DNA of 64,000 nucleotides, taken from Stagnimonas sp. (GTDB taxonomy: Bacteria; Pseudomonadota; Gammaproteobacteria; Nevskiales; Nevskiaceae). The stretch is taken from assembly GCA_030652575.1 (NCBI GenBank), contig JAUSQI010000063.1:62001-126000 (forward strand), given 5' to 3'. The position numbers were made by a program, and so were the translations under genes. The notes beneath the pieces are model-generated. The model did not search any database. It worked only from the letters and a program-made list of their open reading frames with translations, and had not been told where the DNA came from. This document shows, piece after piece, positions 18,253 through 26,926 of the stretch (the first letter of the stretch is position 1; the number at the start of each line of letters is the position of its first letter).

Positions 18253-18762
18253 TCAGAAGTCGATGGCGGCGCTGAGGGCAAACGTGCGGGGCGCGCCGAC
18301 AACCAGATAACCCTGGCCGGGAAAACCACCGGCGGAGGCGTAATAGTTTTCGTCGCTCACGTTGTCGACGCGGCCGCGCAGCGTCACGGTACGCGTGCCC
18401 ACGGGCAGGTCGTAGATCGCGCCGAGGTCGAACCGCGTCCAGTCCGGCACGGCGGTCTGGTTGGCGGCGTCGTAGTAGCTGTCACCGGTGTGCACGACGC
18501 GGGCGTCGAGGGCGAGCGCGCGCAACCACGGCAGGTCGTAGGTCGTACCGAGGATGCCCGCGCGGCCACCGCGCGCGACCTGGCCGCCGGCGTAGGGCTT
18601 CGACAGACCTTGTGCGGAGGCATCGGCACTCGCAGTGACCTTCACGGCTTCGAGCTGCACTGCGGCTTCGGCAGTGGGCGTCTCAACCTCAGATGCAGCG
18701 GCAGCGGTGAGCAGACCGAGGGCCGCGAGCGGCGTGAGGGTGAAGCGGTCTTTGAGGGTCAT
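18253..18762 (-). pseudogene. TonB-dependent siderophore receptor collapsed by in-frame internal deletion
   Basis: The 169-codon frame from ATG 18762 has a signal-peptide-like start, a TonB-box-like LEAVKVTAS, then GLSKPYAGGQVARGGRAGIL, which in siderophore receptors begins the plug. It then jumps directly to barrel-end sequence: TTYDLPWLRALAL, DNVSDENYYA, and LSAAIDF with terminal Phe. Most of the plug and almost the whole barrel are missing, so about 500 residues have been lost without breaking the frame. A receptor of this size cannot form a 22-strand barrel. A GTG at 18804 overlapping the upstream stop (GTGA) is an alternative start. The frame, start and stop are intact, so a product may still be made. 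Confidence 0.75.
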
Positions 18763-18800
18763 GGGTCGAGTCGCGGTGGAAGGTCTTGGATCGCGGTGGG

Positions 18801-21050
18801 TCACAGCTGCACACCCAGCGACACGCCCACCGTGCGGCTCTCGCCATAGCGCCGCACGGCGCGGTCGCGCTGCACGAAACTGTCCTGGATGTTGAGGTTG
18901 TCGGTGAGGTTGCGCGCAAAAATGGCGAACTCCAGCGGCCCTGCGGCATAGGCCAATCTGAGGTTGAGCAGCGTGCGGCCGGGCACCTTGGTGTCGTCGC
19001 TGTTGCTGGGGTTGCCGAAGTAGCTGCTGGTGCGGGTGACATTGAGGCTGGAGTCGAAGCCGCGCGCAAAGCGCCAGTACGCCGTCACGCCGCCCGAGAC
19101 GGTGGGTGCGTAGTTGAAGCGGTTGCCCTTGTAGTCCTCATCGAGATTCTGGAACTGGTCGTACTCGGTGTGCAGATAGCCGAGCGAGGCACCCAGCCGC
19201 AGCGGTCGTGACACGCGCCAGTCGCCTTCCAGCTCCGCGCCATACAGGTGTGATTTGCCGGCGTTGCGAATCACCGTGTAGTAGTCGGTTCTGTTGCCGA
19301 TCTCCACCTGCTGGTCACGCCACTTCGTATAGAACACATTGAGATTGGCGCTGAGCCGCTGTGCAAAAAAGCTGTTGCGGAATGCCAGCTCGAAGTTATT
19401 GGTGAACTCCGGGTCGTAGTCGTTTTTCTCGCCGCCGAAGAAGCTGATGGAGGTGCCGCCGCTGCGATAGCCCTCGCTGTATGTGAAGGCCGCGCTGTGC
19501 TCGGGCAGATAGCGCCAGGTCAGCCCCGCCTTGGGCAACCAGACGCGAAACGCGGTGTCGCCCGACTCGTCGTAATCCGCCGGCAAGGGGATGAAGCCGG
19601 TCGCGCGTAACTGATCGGTGATGAACGCCGGCACCAGCGGCGACGTGCCGACGGTGTTGATCGCCTCCACGGCTTCATCCGGGATGGGGATGCCGCCTTG
19701 CCCCGTCACGTAGCTGACGTCGCTGACGTTGTGGCGCTTGAAACTCTCGTAGTTGCGACGCACCCCCAGCGTCAACGAGAGCGGCTCGACAAAGCGCCAT
19801 TCAACCTCGCTGAAAGCCGCGTAGGTCTTCACCACCTTGTCGTAGTCGACGAAGCCGTCGAGCCGTACCAGCCCGCCACCCACCGATGCATCGTCGCCGG
19901 TGACGCGCGAGAACTGGTCGAGGTCCGCGCCATAAACACCGACGACGAACTTCACCGTCTCGCCGGCAAAACTCATCTTCAGTTCTTGGGTCAGGCTCTT
20001 GTCGTCGAGCGCGAAGGTGCTGGTGCCGCCGGAGGCTTCGGTGCGATCGAAGTCGGCATCGCGATAATCCACGCCACGGGCAAAGCCGGTGGCCGAACTC
20101 AGGCTCCAGTGCTCGCCCAGCGCAAAGCCCTGGGTGAGGCCGACGATGCCGGTGCGATATTTCTCGTCGTAACGGATGTCGGCACTTTGCGTGCGCTCGC
20201 CGTTGCTGGCGTCGTGGATGTTGTCGCCGAACACGTTGCGGCTCGCGATACCCAGCAGTTGCGCGGTGTAGGGCGAGTCACTGTTGGCGTAGCGCAGCTT
20301 CAGACGCGCGAGGCGGGTGTATTCGCGGCCGGCGTCGTCCTCGTTGCGGGTGACATTGGTGATGTCACCATCGCTGTTGCGCTCGTCGAACACCAGGCGA
20401 AACGCAAAGTCGTCGCTGAAGATCGGCCCGCCCACCGCAAAGGCGTATTGCTCGCCATTGAAACTGCCGCGCCCGATCAGCGCTTTCGCGTCCCAGTCCG
20501 GCGTCGCGTCGCGGGTCTTGATGAACACCGCGCCCGCCAGCGCATTGCGCCCCTGCGAGGTGGACTGCGGACCGCGCAGCACCTCGATCTGTTCGATGTC
20601 GAAGGCGCTCAACGGCCCGCCGAAATTGGCGGCCCGCTGCGGCAGGGGGATGCCGTCGAGATAGACCGAGATCGTCTCGCTGTCGCCACCGCCATTGCCG
20701 TTTTGCAGCACGCCGCGGATGGCGATCTGGCGATCACTCTGCGCCCGCATGACGTTGCCGAGGCTGCCGATCACCTCGTGAAACTTCTCGCTCGATCCGC
20801 GCTCGATCTGCTTGCCGCTGACGATGGCGGTGCTGGTGGTGGTCTCGCTCAGGCGGCGGTTGAGTTTGTCGCCACTAACCCGCACGGCGTCGAGTTGCAC
20901 CGCATCCGCGTTTTTCTCGGTAGCCGGCTCGGGCGTGGCCGCAGGCAGCTGCTCGACCGGGATGCTGGCGACGACGGCATCGTGCTGCGCCATTGCCAGC
21001 GGGGCAGCGCAAAGCAACAGCAAGGCAGTGGAGGCGAAACAATCGCGCAT
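18801..21050 (-). CDS. TonB-dependent receptor, first gene of the operon (copy D)
   Basis: Encodes 749 residues with signal peptide ending PLAMAQ, the related motif SIPVEQLPAATPEPATEK and the TonB-box-like LDAVRVSGD. The plug has IAIRGVLQNG and IEVLRGPQSTSQGRNALAGAVFIKT. The barrel ends GVSLGVQL, that is with Leu rather than an aromatic residue. AAGGA lies nine bases before the ATG. Upstream, a TATAAT box abuts a Fur-box-like repeat, marking this as the promoter-proximal gene of the uptake operon. Ligand unknown. Confidence 0.9.
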   Translation of the reverse strand: MRDCFASTALLLLCAAPLAMAQHDAVVASIPVEQLPAATPEPATEKNADAVQLDAVRVSGDKLNRRLSETTTSTAIVSGKQIERGSSEKFHEVIGSLGNVMRAQSDRQIAIRGVLQNGNGGGDSETISVYLDGIPLPQRAANFGGPLSAFDIEQIEVLRGPQSTSQGRNALAGAVFIKTRDATPDWDAKALIGRGSFNGEQYAFAVGGPIFSDDFAFRLVFDERNSDGDITNVTRNEDDAGREYTRLARLKLRYANSDSPYTAQLLGIASRNVFGDNIHDASNGERTQSADIRYDEKYRTGIVGLTQGFALGEHWSLSSATGFARGVDYRDADFDRTEASGGTSTFALDDKSLTQELKMSFAGETVKFVVGVYGADLDQFSRVTGDDASVGGGLVRLDGFVDYDKVVKTYAAFSEVEWRFVEPLSLTLGVRRNYESFKRHNVSDVSYVTGQGGIPIPDEAVEAINTVGTSPLVPAFITDQLRATGFIPLPADYDESGDTAFRVWLPKAGLTWRYLPEHSAAFTYSEGYRSGGTSISFFGGEKNDYDPEFTNNFELAFRNSFFAQRLSANLNVFYTKWRDQQVEIGNRTDYYTVIRNAGKSHLYGAELEGDWRVSRPLRLGASLGYLHTEYDQFQNLDEDYKGNRFNYAPTVSGGVTAYWRFARGFDSSLNVTRTSSYFGNPSNSDDTKVPGRTLLNLRLAYAAGPLEFAIFARNLTDNLNIQDSFVQRDRAVRRYGESRTVGVSLGVQL

Positions 21051-21145
21051 GCAGCAGGCATCCTTTCAGGCTGGCGGCGGCTTGCCCCTGTGTTTGGGTT
21101 GGTCTTCGAGACGCTGCGTTTCTGCTCATCCCTCAGCGTTCAGCA

Positions 21146-21170
21146 ATTATAGATGCGAATGACTTGCATC
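21146..21170 (-). promoter_or_regulatory. Promoter -10 box abutting a Fur-box-like operator
   Basis: On the minus strand TATAAT (21151-21146) lies about 95 bases upstream of the first receptor start. Immediately upstream is GATGCGAATGACTTGCATC (plus-strand reading, 21152-21170), an imperfect 19-base inverted repeat matching its own reverse complement at 14 positions and resembling Fur boxes with a GCGAAT/ATTCGC core. No good -35 hexamer is seen. Repression by Fur-iron is an inference from position, repeat and downstream genes. Confidence 0.55.
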
Positions 21171-21274
21171 CGCGAATCGGGGCGCGTAGCGTGTCCGTGC
21201 CAGCTCTGGGCTTTCAAGCAGCCCGCCAGCGTCGCAATCCACCCATTGCCCTCTACGGGCTACAGGAGCAGACG

Positions 21275-21394
21275 ATGGAAACCACCTCACTCGGCCTCAC
21301 CCTTTTTCTCACCTTTGACGTCATCGCCAGCATCGCGCTGGCCGTGTGGCTGGGCGCGCATGTCGGCGGCGGGCACTCGGACTGGGATCGCTGA
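21275..21394 (+). CDS. 39-residue single-helix membrane peptide
   Basis: A short gene starting METTSLGLTLF, with one hydrophobic helix at about residues 5-30 followed by GGGHSDWDR. It has a strong ribosome-binding site (AGGAG seven bases before the ATG), which is the best evidence that it is translated. It diverges from the receptor operon and is followed 70 bases later by the aminopeptidase gene. No homologue is recognised and no function can be given. Confidence 0.55.
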   Translation: METTSLGLTLFLTFDVIASIALAVWLGAHVGGGHSDWDR

Positions 21395-21464
21395 ACCGGC
21401 GCGGCAGGCGACGTCGCGGCGCATCGCTTGCATCCGCTAAGCTGGCTGCAATCCGACGAAAAGA

Positions 21465-22427
21465 ATGCCGCCAATGACCCTGCGCACCGCCTACCCCGCC
21501 ATCGCCCCCTACGCCACGCATCGCTTGCAGGTGTCGGCGCTGCACAACATCTACGTCGAAGAAAGCGGCAACCCCAAGGGCAAGCCGGTGGTGTTCGTGC
21601 ACGGCGGCCCCGGCGGCGGCACCGAACCCTGGCAGCGGCAGTTCTTCGACCCGGCCCAGTACCGCATCGTGCTGTTCGACCAGCGCGGCTGCGGCAAGAG
21701 CACCCCGTTTGCAGAACTCGCCGAAAACACCACCTGGGATCTGGTGGCGGACATGGAGACCATCCGCGCGCATCTGAAGATCGAGCAGTGGGTGGTGTTC
21801 GGCGGCAGCTGGGGCTCCACGCTGGGTCTGGCGTATGCCGAGACCCATCCGACGCGCGTGCTGGCGCTGGTGCTGCGCGGCATCTTCCTGCTGCGGCAGC
21901 TGGAGATCGACTGGTTCTACCAGGAAGGCACGAGCTACATCTTCCCCGACCAGTGGGAGGCCTATCGCGATGCGATCCCCGAAGATGAGCGCGGCGATTT
22001 CGTCGCCGCTTACTACAAGCGCCTCACCTCATCCGACGCTGGCGTTCGCGCTGCCGCCGCCAAGGCCTGGAGCACCTGGGAGGGTGCGACCAGCAAGCTG
22101 CTCATCAACACCGACATGATCGCCCGCTACGGCAACGACCAGTTCGCCGACGCCTTCGCGCGCATCGAGTGCCACTACTTCACCAACAAGGGCTGGTTCG
22201 AGGCGGAAGACCAGCTGCTGCGCGACGTGCACAAGATCCGCCACATTCCGGCCGTGATCGTGCAGGGCCGCTACGACGTGGTCTGCCCGATGAAGAGCGC
22301 CTGGGATTTGCACCGTGCCTGGCCGGAGGCGCAGTTCGTGGTGGTGCCGGATGCCGGCCATGCCGCCAGCGAAAAAGGCACGCTGTCGGCATTGATCGAA
22401 GCCACCGACAAGTTCGCTTCGCTCTGA
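21465..22427 (+). CDS. pip: Proline iminopeptidase
   Basis: Encodes 320 residues of the alpha/beta-hydrolase fold, peptidase family S33. The oxyanion motif HGGPGGG (residues 46-52), DQRGCGKS (72-79) and the nucleophile elbow GGSWGSTL (Ser115) are present; the acid QGRYDVVCP and the histidine DAGHAAS lie near the C-terminus. The enzyme removes N-terminal proline from peptides in the cytosol; no signal peptide is seen. Length and motifs match the family. A second in-frame ATG lies three codons in. A shared terminator follows. Confidence 0.93.
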   Translation: MPPMTLRTAYPAIAPYATHRLQVSALHNIYVEESGNPKGKPVVFVHGGPGGGTEPWQRQFFDPAQYRIVLFDQRGCGKSTPFAELAENTTWDLVADMETIRAHLKIEQWVVFGGSWGSTLGLAYAETHPTRVLALVLRGIFLLRQLEIDWFYQEGTSYIFPDQWEAYRDAIPEDERGDFVAAYYKRLTSSDAGVRAAAAKAWSTWEGATSKLLINTDMIARYGNDQFADAFARIECHYFTNKGWFEAEDQLLRDVHKIRHIPAVIVQGRYDVVCPMKSAWDLHRAWPEAQFVVVPDAGHAASEKGTLSALIEATDKFASL

Positions 22428-22440
22428 TCAAGAGCCAACA

Positions 22441-22468
22441 AAAAGCCCCGACGCGTCGGGGCTTTTTT
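22441..22468. terminator. Bidirectional rho-independent terminator between pip and speA
   Basis: A perfect 26-base palindrome (13-base arms AAAAGCCCCGACG and its complement) has A and T runs at its ends. It sits 13 bases after the pip stop and about 10 bases after the speA stop read from the other strand, so it can end both convergent transcripts. Confidence 0.9.
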
Positions 22469-22478
22469 GATGTAGCGC

Positions 22479-24362
22479 TCAGCTCAGATAGGTATAGCCG
22501 CTCAGGCCCGCTTCGAGCTCTGCCAACAGCGCATTGCGCACGCCCATCGGCAAACCGCTCGCCGCAAACTTCTTGCGATAACTCTGCGTCAGTTCTTCGG
22601 GTGCCAGATGCACATAGCGCAGCAGCTCGTCGGTGCGATCGCCGTATTCGGCGTCGTCGAGTCGCCAGCCGTTCGGCGCGTTCGCATCGAGCACTACGTT
22701 GACGGCATTGGTATCGCCGAACAGGTTGTGCATGTCGCCGAGAATTTCCTGATACGCGCCGACCATGAAGAAACCCAGCAGATAAGGCTCGTCCTCTTTC
22801 AAATCATGCAGCGCCAATGTGGGCGTGAGGCCTTCTCGATCCACATAGGTTTCGAGCTGGCCATCGCTGTCGCAGGTGAGGTCGCACAGGCGCGCGCGCT
22901 CGGTGGGTTCTTCGTCCAGACGGTGGATCGGCACGATGGGAAACACCTGGCTGATCGCCCAGGCGTCGGGCACCGACTGGAATACCGAGAAGTTGCAGAA
23001 GTACTTCGAGCTCAACCGCTCGCGCAGCATGTCGAGCGCATCGCGATGGGCGCGGATGTCGATATCGAGCATCGGGATCACGCTGCGGGCAATGGCATGC
23101 GTGGCCTGCTCGCACCAGGCGCGCTGGGTGATGGTGAGCTTGCCTTCGGCATAGTGTGCATGCGCTTCGGCGAGCAGGGTGTCGGCCTCGTGCAGGCTCT
23201 CCAGCGGGCCGCGCTCGACCAGTTCGTTGAGGCAGTCGAACAGCTCCAGCACCACGGGCGGCGCATCGGTGGTCGGCTTGCTGATCGTAGGTCGGCCAAT
23301 CACTTCACTGTCGACCACATTGGCGATCAGCACCGCATGGTGGGCGGTGAGCGCGCGGCCGGATTCGCTGATCAGCGCAGGCTCTGGTTCGCCGGATTCG
23401 ATGCAGATTTCTTGCAAGGTGCGCACGATGCTGCGGGCGTATTCGCGCACCGAGTAGTTCATCGAGCAGTGGCTTCGCGAGCGGGTGCCTTCGTAGTCCA
23501 CGCCCAGGCCGCCGCCGACATCGACCACATCGATGGGCGCGCCGAGCCGGCGTAGCTCGACGTAGAAGCGCGCCGCCTCACGCATGCCGCGCGCGACGTC
23601 CTGCACGTTGGCGACCTGGCTGCCCAAATGGAAATGAATCATCCGCACGGCATCGCTCAAGCCGACTTTCTGCATCATGTCGAGCGCGAGCAAGACCTGC
23701 GCGGTAGTCAGCCCGAACTTGCTCTTCTCGCCACCGGTGTTTTGCTGGGTCGACTCGCTCATGTTGGCGAGCCGCACGCGCAGACCGATCAGCGGAGCGA
23801 CATCGAGGTTCTTCGACTCCTCGATCACCAGCGGCAGCTCGCTGAGTTTCTCCACCACGATGTAGACCTTGTGGCCGAGCTTCTGGCCGATGAGCGCGCG
23901 GCGGATGTAGGCGCGGTCTTTGTAGCCATTGCAGACGATCACGCTGCCCGGCAGTGCCACACCCAGCACCGCCGCCAGTTCCGGCTTGCTGCCCGCCTCA
24001 ATGCCGACCCGCGCGCCGCCGTGCTGCACGATGGCCTCGACCACGGCCTTCTGCTGGTTGACCTTGATCGGATACACCGCCGTGTACTGGCCGCGGTATT
24101 CGTATTCGGCAATCACCTGCGCAAAGGCGCCGGTCAGCGCATCCACACGGTCGCGCAGGATGTCGGTGAAGCGCACCAGCACCGGCCATTCCAGGCCTTC
24201 CTTCGGCAGCTGCATGGCCAGCGCGTGCAAGTCCACCGCCACTCCGCTCTTGAAAGGCTGCACGGTGAGGTGGCCTTCGGCATTCACATCCACGTAGCCC
24301 TCGGACCATTGCGGGATGTTGTAGCGGGCACGGGCGGCGGCGGGAGACCAGTTTTTCGTCAC
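22479..24362 (-). CDS. speA: Biosynthetic arginine decarboxylase
   Basis: Encodes 627 residues of the fold-type III PLP decarboxylase family, typical of SpeA length. The PLP lysine is in AVYPIKVNQQ (Lys100); other family stretches are RVGIEAGSKPEL, HFHLGSQ, VDVGGGLGVDYEG and the C-terminal DxTCDSDG (LCDLTCDSDGQ) motif. It converts arginine to agmatine, the first step of the agmatine route to putrescine. The start is a GTG. It diverges from speE across 79 bases, a pairing seen in several gammaproteobacteria, and both would serve spermidine synthesis. Confidence 0.95.
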   Translation of the reverse strand: MTKNWSPAAARARYNIPQWSEGYVDVNAEGHLTVQPFKSGVAVDLHALAMQLPKEGLEWPVLVRFTDILRDRVDALTGAFAQVIAEYEYRGQYTAVYPIKVNQQKAVVEAIVQHGGARVGIEAGSKPELAAVLGVALPGSVIVCNGYKDRAYIRRALIGQKLGHKVYIVVEKLSELPLVIEESKNLDVAPLIGLRVRLANMSESTQQNTGGEKSKFGLTTAQVLLALDMMQKVGLSDAVRMIHFHLGSQVANVQDVARGMREAARFYVELRRLGAPIDVVDVGGGLGVDYEGTRSRSHCSMNYSVREYARSIVRTLQEICIESGEPEPALISESGRALTAHHAVLIANVVDSEVIGRPTISKPTTDAPPVVLELFDCLNELVERGPLESLHEADTLLAEAHAHYAEGKLTITQRAWCEQATHAIARSVIPMLDIDIRAHRDALDMLRERLSSKYFCNFSVFQSVPDAWAISQVFPIVPIHRLDEEPTERARLCDLTCDSDGQLETYVDREGLTPTLALHDLKEDEPYLLGFFMVGAYQEILGDMHNLFGDTNAVNVVLDANAPNGWRLDDAEYGDRTDELLRYVHLAPEELTQSYRKKFAASGLPMGVRNALLAELEAGLSGYTYLS

Positions 24363-24373
24363 AGGAGATTCAC

Positions 24374-24401
24374 TTAAACAGGAAGAGCGAGCCTCTATAC
24401 T
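24374..24401 (+). promoter_or_regulatory. Candidate sigma70 promoter for speE
   Basis: TTAAAC and TATACT are separated by 16 bases in the speA-speE divergent region, about 40 bases upstream of the speE start. The -10 match is fair, the -35 weak. Confidence 0.35.
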
Positions 24402-24441
24402 CGCGCCCTCATTTTACGAACAAACGACTGCAAGGCCCGAT

Positions 24442-25284
24442 ATGTCACTCGATAACACCTGGTTCACCGAAGCCATCGAAGCCACCGGCACCGCCTTTTC
24501 GCTCAAGGGCAAGAAGCTGCACAGCGAACAGACGCCGTACCAGCAGATCGAAATCTGGCAGACCGAGACCTTCGGCAAGCTGATGACCATCGACGGCTGC
24601 ACGATGGTGTCGACCCGAGACAATTTTCTGTACCACGAGATGATGAGCCACCCGGCGCTCAACTCTCATCCCAACCCCGAGACGGTGGTGATCGTCGGCG
24701 GCGGTGACTGCGGCACGCTGCGCGAAGTGCTCAAGCACACCGAGGTCAAGTCGGCAACGCAGGTCGAGATCGATGAGCGCGTCACGCGCCTCTCCGAAAT
24801 CCACTTCCCCGAACTCTGCGACAAGAACAACGATCCGCGCGCCACACTCTTCTTCGGCGACGGCATTGCCTGGATGAAGGAAGTCGCCCCCGGCTCCATC
24901 GACGTCATCATCATCGACTCGACCGACCCGGTCGGCCCGGCCGAAGGCCTGTTCGGCAAGAAGTTCTATCTCGACTGCATCAAGGCGCTCAAGCCCAACG
25001 GCATGCTGGTGCAGCAGTCCGAGTCGCCGCTGCTGCATCTGGAGCTGATCAAGGAAATGCACGCGGCCATGAAGGACGCGGGCTTTGCCGAAACGACCAT
25101 GCTGCACTTCCCGCAGGTGATTTACCCCAGCGGCTGGTGGAGCGGCTCGATCGCCTTCAAGACCGCCGGCACCAAGGTGTCACGCCTTGACAAGGCCGAC
25201 GACCTCGACACCCAGTTCTACAACCGCGACACCCACGCGGGCGCGTTCGCGCTGCCGACCTACGTGAAAAAAGCTATCGCTTAA
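24442..25284 (+). CDS. speE: Spermidine synthase
   Basis: Encodes 280 residues of the spermidine/spermine synthase family, with the nucleotide-binding motif VGGGDCGTLREVLKH, the substrate-binding EIDERV and the catalytic stretch DVIIIDSTDPVGPAEGLF. The enzyme transfers aminopropyl from decarboxylated S-adenosylmethionine to putrescine. AAGG lies seven bases before the ATG. It is divergent from speA, and no speD is in the window. The stop overlaps that of the FecR-domain gene by four bases (convergent). Confidence 0.95.
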   Translation: MSLDNTWFTEAIEATGTAFSLKGKKLHSEQTPYQQIEIWQTETFGKLMTIDGCTMVSTRDNFLYHEMMSHPALNSHPNPETVVIVGGGDCGTLREVLKHTEVKSATQVEIDERVTRLSEIHFPELCDKNNDPRATLFFGDGIAWMKEVAPGSIDVIIIDSTDPVGPAEGLFGKKFYLDCIKALKPNGMLVQQSESPLLHLELIKEMHAAMKDAGFAETTMLHFPQVIYPSGWWSGSIAFKTAGTKVSRLDKADDLDTQFYNRDTHAGAFALPTYVKKAIA

Positions 25285-26024
25285 TAGTCGCGCCTCGGCG
25301 CTGCATACGGGTCATCCGGCACCGCGAACGGCACGGTGCGACCCACCAGTGCTTCGAGCGCCATCAGTTCGAGGTCGGTGTGGTTGTAGAACGGCGCAGG
25401 CTGCGTGTAGCGCCCGTCGACCGCATCCCGGTAGAGAAACATCGGCGCATCGTGATGCTTCGTGGTGAGCAGCTTCTGCTCCTCGGGGCGCGACAGCGGC
25501 GTGAGTGCGGCGGTGCCGTAGCAGAGGCAGACGTAGCTTTTGTCGGCATCGGCCTCGGTGTAGACGCCGGTGCCGCGGATGCCGATGGTGGCGACCGGCG
25601 TGCGGATTTCGTAGAGGTCGTCGCGCTTGCCGAACACGCTGAGCATCGCGCCGTTGACGAGGCGGAAGAAGCTGCGCGCCACGCCCGCCGCACCGCCGAT
25701 CTCGACGCGGCTCTGCGGCCGCACGATGAGCGCATCACTGCCCACCACGCCGACCAGACGGCCGTCGCTGCCGGTTTCGATGACATCACCGGGCAGGATC
25801 AGCGTGTCGCGCCGCGCGCGCTTGCCGTTGATGCGCACGTTGCCGTCGATCTCGAAGATGCTCCTGCCCGCGGGCAGCTTGCGCGGCACGGCGCCGAAGG
25901 TGTCCGCCTGCGCCCAGCCCGTGCCGCCCACCAGCCAGCCGGCGGCAAGTGCCCTCAGCAGCAGGCGACGGCGTGGGTCCGACTCGAAGCCGTCGCCATC
26001 AAAGCCACTTTGTTCATCGTTCAC
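25281..26024 (-). CDS. FecR-domain periplasmic protein with CxC and HH motifs
   Basis: Encodes 247 residues. The N-terminus has a Tat-like signal (DPRRRLLLRALAAGWLVGG, ending WAQA). The central FecR domain runs about residues 55-155 (GDVIETGSDGRLVGVVGSDALIV, ATIGIRGTGVY). After it come YVCLCYG (Cys166, Cys168) and TTKHHDAPM (His190, His191), a tail shared with a group of standalone FecR-domain proteins. No ECF sigma factor or membrane anchor of the classical FecIR type is adjacent, so it is probably a periplasmic protein rather than an anti-sigma factor. The Cys/His set could bind metal; this is inference. Confidence 0.8.
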   Translation of the reverse strand: MNDEQSGFDGDGFESDPRRRLLLRALAAGWLVGGTGWAQADTFGAVPRKLPAGRSIFEIDGNVRINGKRARRDTLILPGDVIETGSDGRLVGVVGSDALIVRPQSRVEIGGAAGVARSFFRLVNGAMLSVFGKRDDLYEIRTPVATIGIRGTGVYTEADADKSYVCLCYGTAALTPLSRPEEQKLLTTKHHDAPMFLYRDAVDGRYTQPAPFYNHTDLELMALEALVGRTVPFAVPDDPYAAPRRDY

Positions 26025-26089
26025 TGTTTTCTCCTCGACACGGACGCTACCCTGTATTGCGCATGGCGCAGTTCAAGAGACTCCCGACA

Positions 26090-26926
26090 ATGATGCAAGG
26101 TTTGCGAACCGCATGGATGCTGGCGCTGCTGCCCGGTTGCGCCTGGGCGGGCAGCGTGGTGACCACGGCGGATTTCGGCCTCGGCAGCGACGACAACATC
26201 CAGGTGGCACGCAACGGCCTGCCCCGCAGCGCCGAGCAGTTCGTGCAGATGGGCCTTGCGGCCGCCTTGAGCGAACCGCTGGATGCCGGCCTGTCGCTGC
26301 GCGTGCAGGCGCGGCTCGATGCCCGGGTGCAGGCGCAATACCAGGGCCTCAACGAACTCGCGGGCGGCCTCGAAGGCCAGCTGCTGCTGCGGCCGGGCCA
26401 GGGCTTCTACACGCCGATACTGGGGCTTTCGATGGGTGTGGGTGCAAGCCAGTTCCAGAGCGATCTGCGCGACGCCCAAGAGGCACGGCTGGGACTGCTG
26501 GCACGTGAAGCGCTCACGACACGCCTGACGGCCCGCAGTCGCCTGTTCGCCGTCTGGCGGGGCAGCGACAGCAGGGCGTTCGATGCCCACATGAAGGGCG
26601 GCGAGCTGGCACTGGACTGGCAGGCGACGCCGCCGCTGACCCTGACGCTGGCGTACCAATATCGCGATGGCACGGTCGTCTCGATCGGCGTGCCGGGCGC
26701 ATCGGCACTGGCCAACACCCGCGCGGTGGAAGCGGACGACGTGTTTGCCGGGCAATCGGCCTTCAGCTTTCCGGCGCAGACCCACATCGGGCTTGCGGGT
26801 GCCAACTACGCGATCACGCCTTCACTCTCGCTGGATGCGCAGCTGCGCTATGTCGAATCCGACACCGATTTCGGCATCCGGTATCACCGCTGGACGACGA
26901 TCACTGGCCTGATTGCACGGTTCTGA
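26090..26926 (+). CDS. Probable outer-membrane beta-barrel protein
   Basis: Encodes 278 residues from the ATG at 26090 (an ATG at 26063 is the alternative). A signal peptide ending PGCAWAG is followed by alternating polar/hydrophobic strands typical of a barrel, such as LSLRVQARLDARVQAQYQ, LTLTLAYQYRDGTV and LSLDAQLRYVES, ending LIARF with terminal Phe. No specific family is recognised. It diverges from the FecR-domain gene with 65 bases between starts, so the two may be co-regulated. The 3' end overlaps the convergent DUF4124 gene by 26 bases. Confidence 0.65.
   Translation: MMQGLRTAWMLALLPGCAWAGSVVTTADFGLGSDDNIQVARNGLPRSAEQFVQMGLAAALSEPLDAGLSLRVQARLDARVQAQYQGLNELAGGLEGQLLLRPGQGFYTPILGLSMGVGASQFQSDLRDAQEARLGLLAREALTTRLTARSRLFAVWRGSDSRAFDAHMKGGELALDWQATPPLTLTLAYQYRDGTVVSIGVPGASALANTRAVEADDVFAGQSAFSFPAQTHIGLAGANYAITPSLSLDAQLRYVESDTDFGIRYHRWTTITGLIARF

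Noticed and set aside
25281-26926. Classical FecI-FecR-FecA signalling set
   Set aside because: There is no ECF sigma factor and the adjacent barrel is too small for a TonB receptor, so only a standalone FecR domain is supported.
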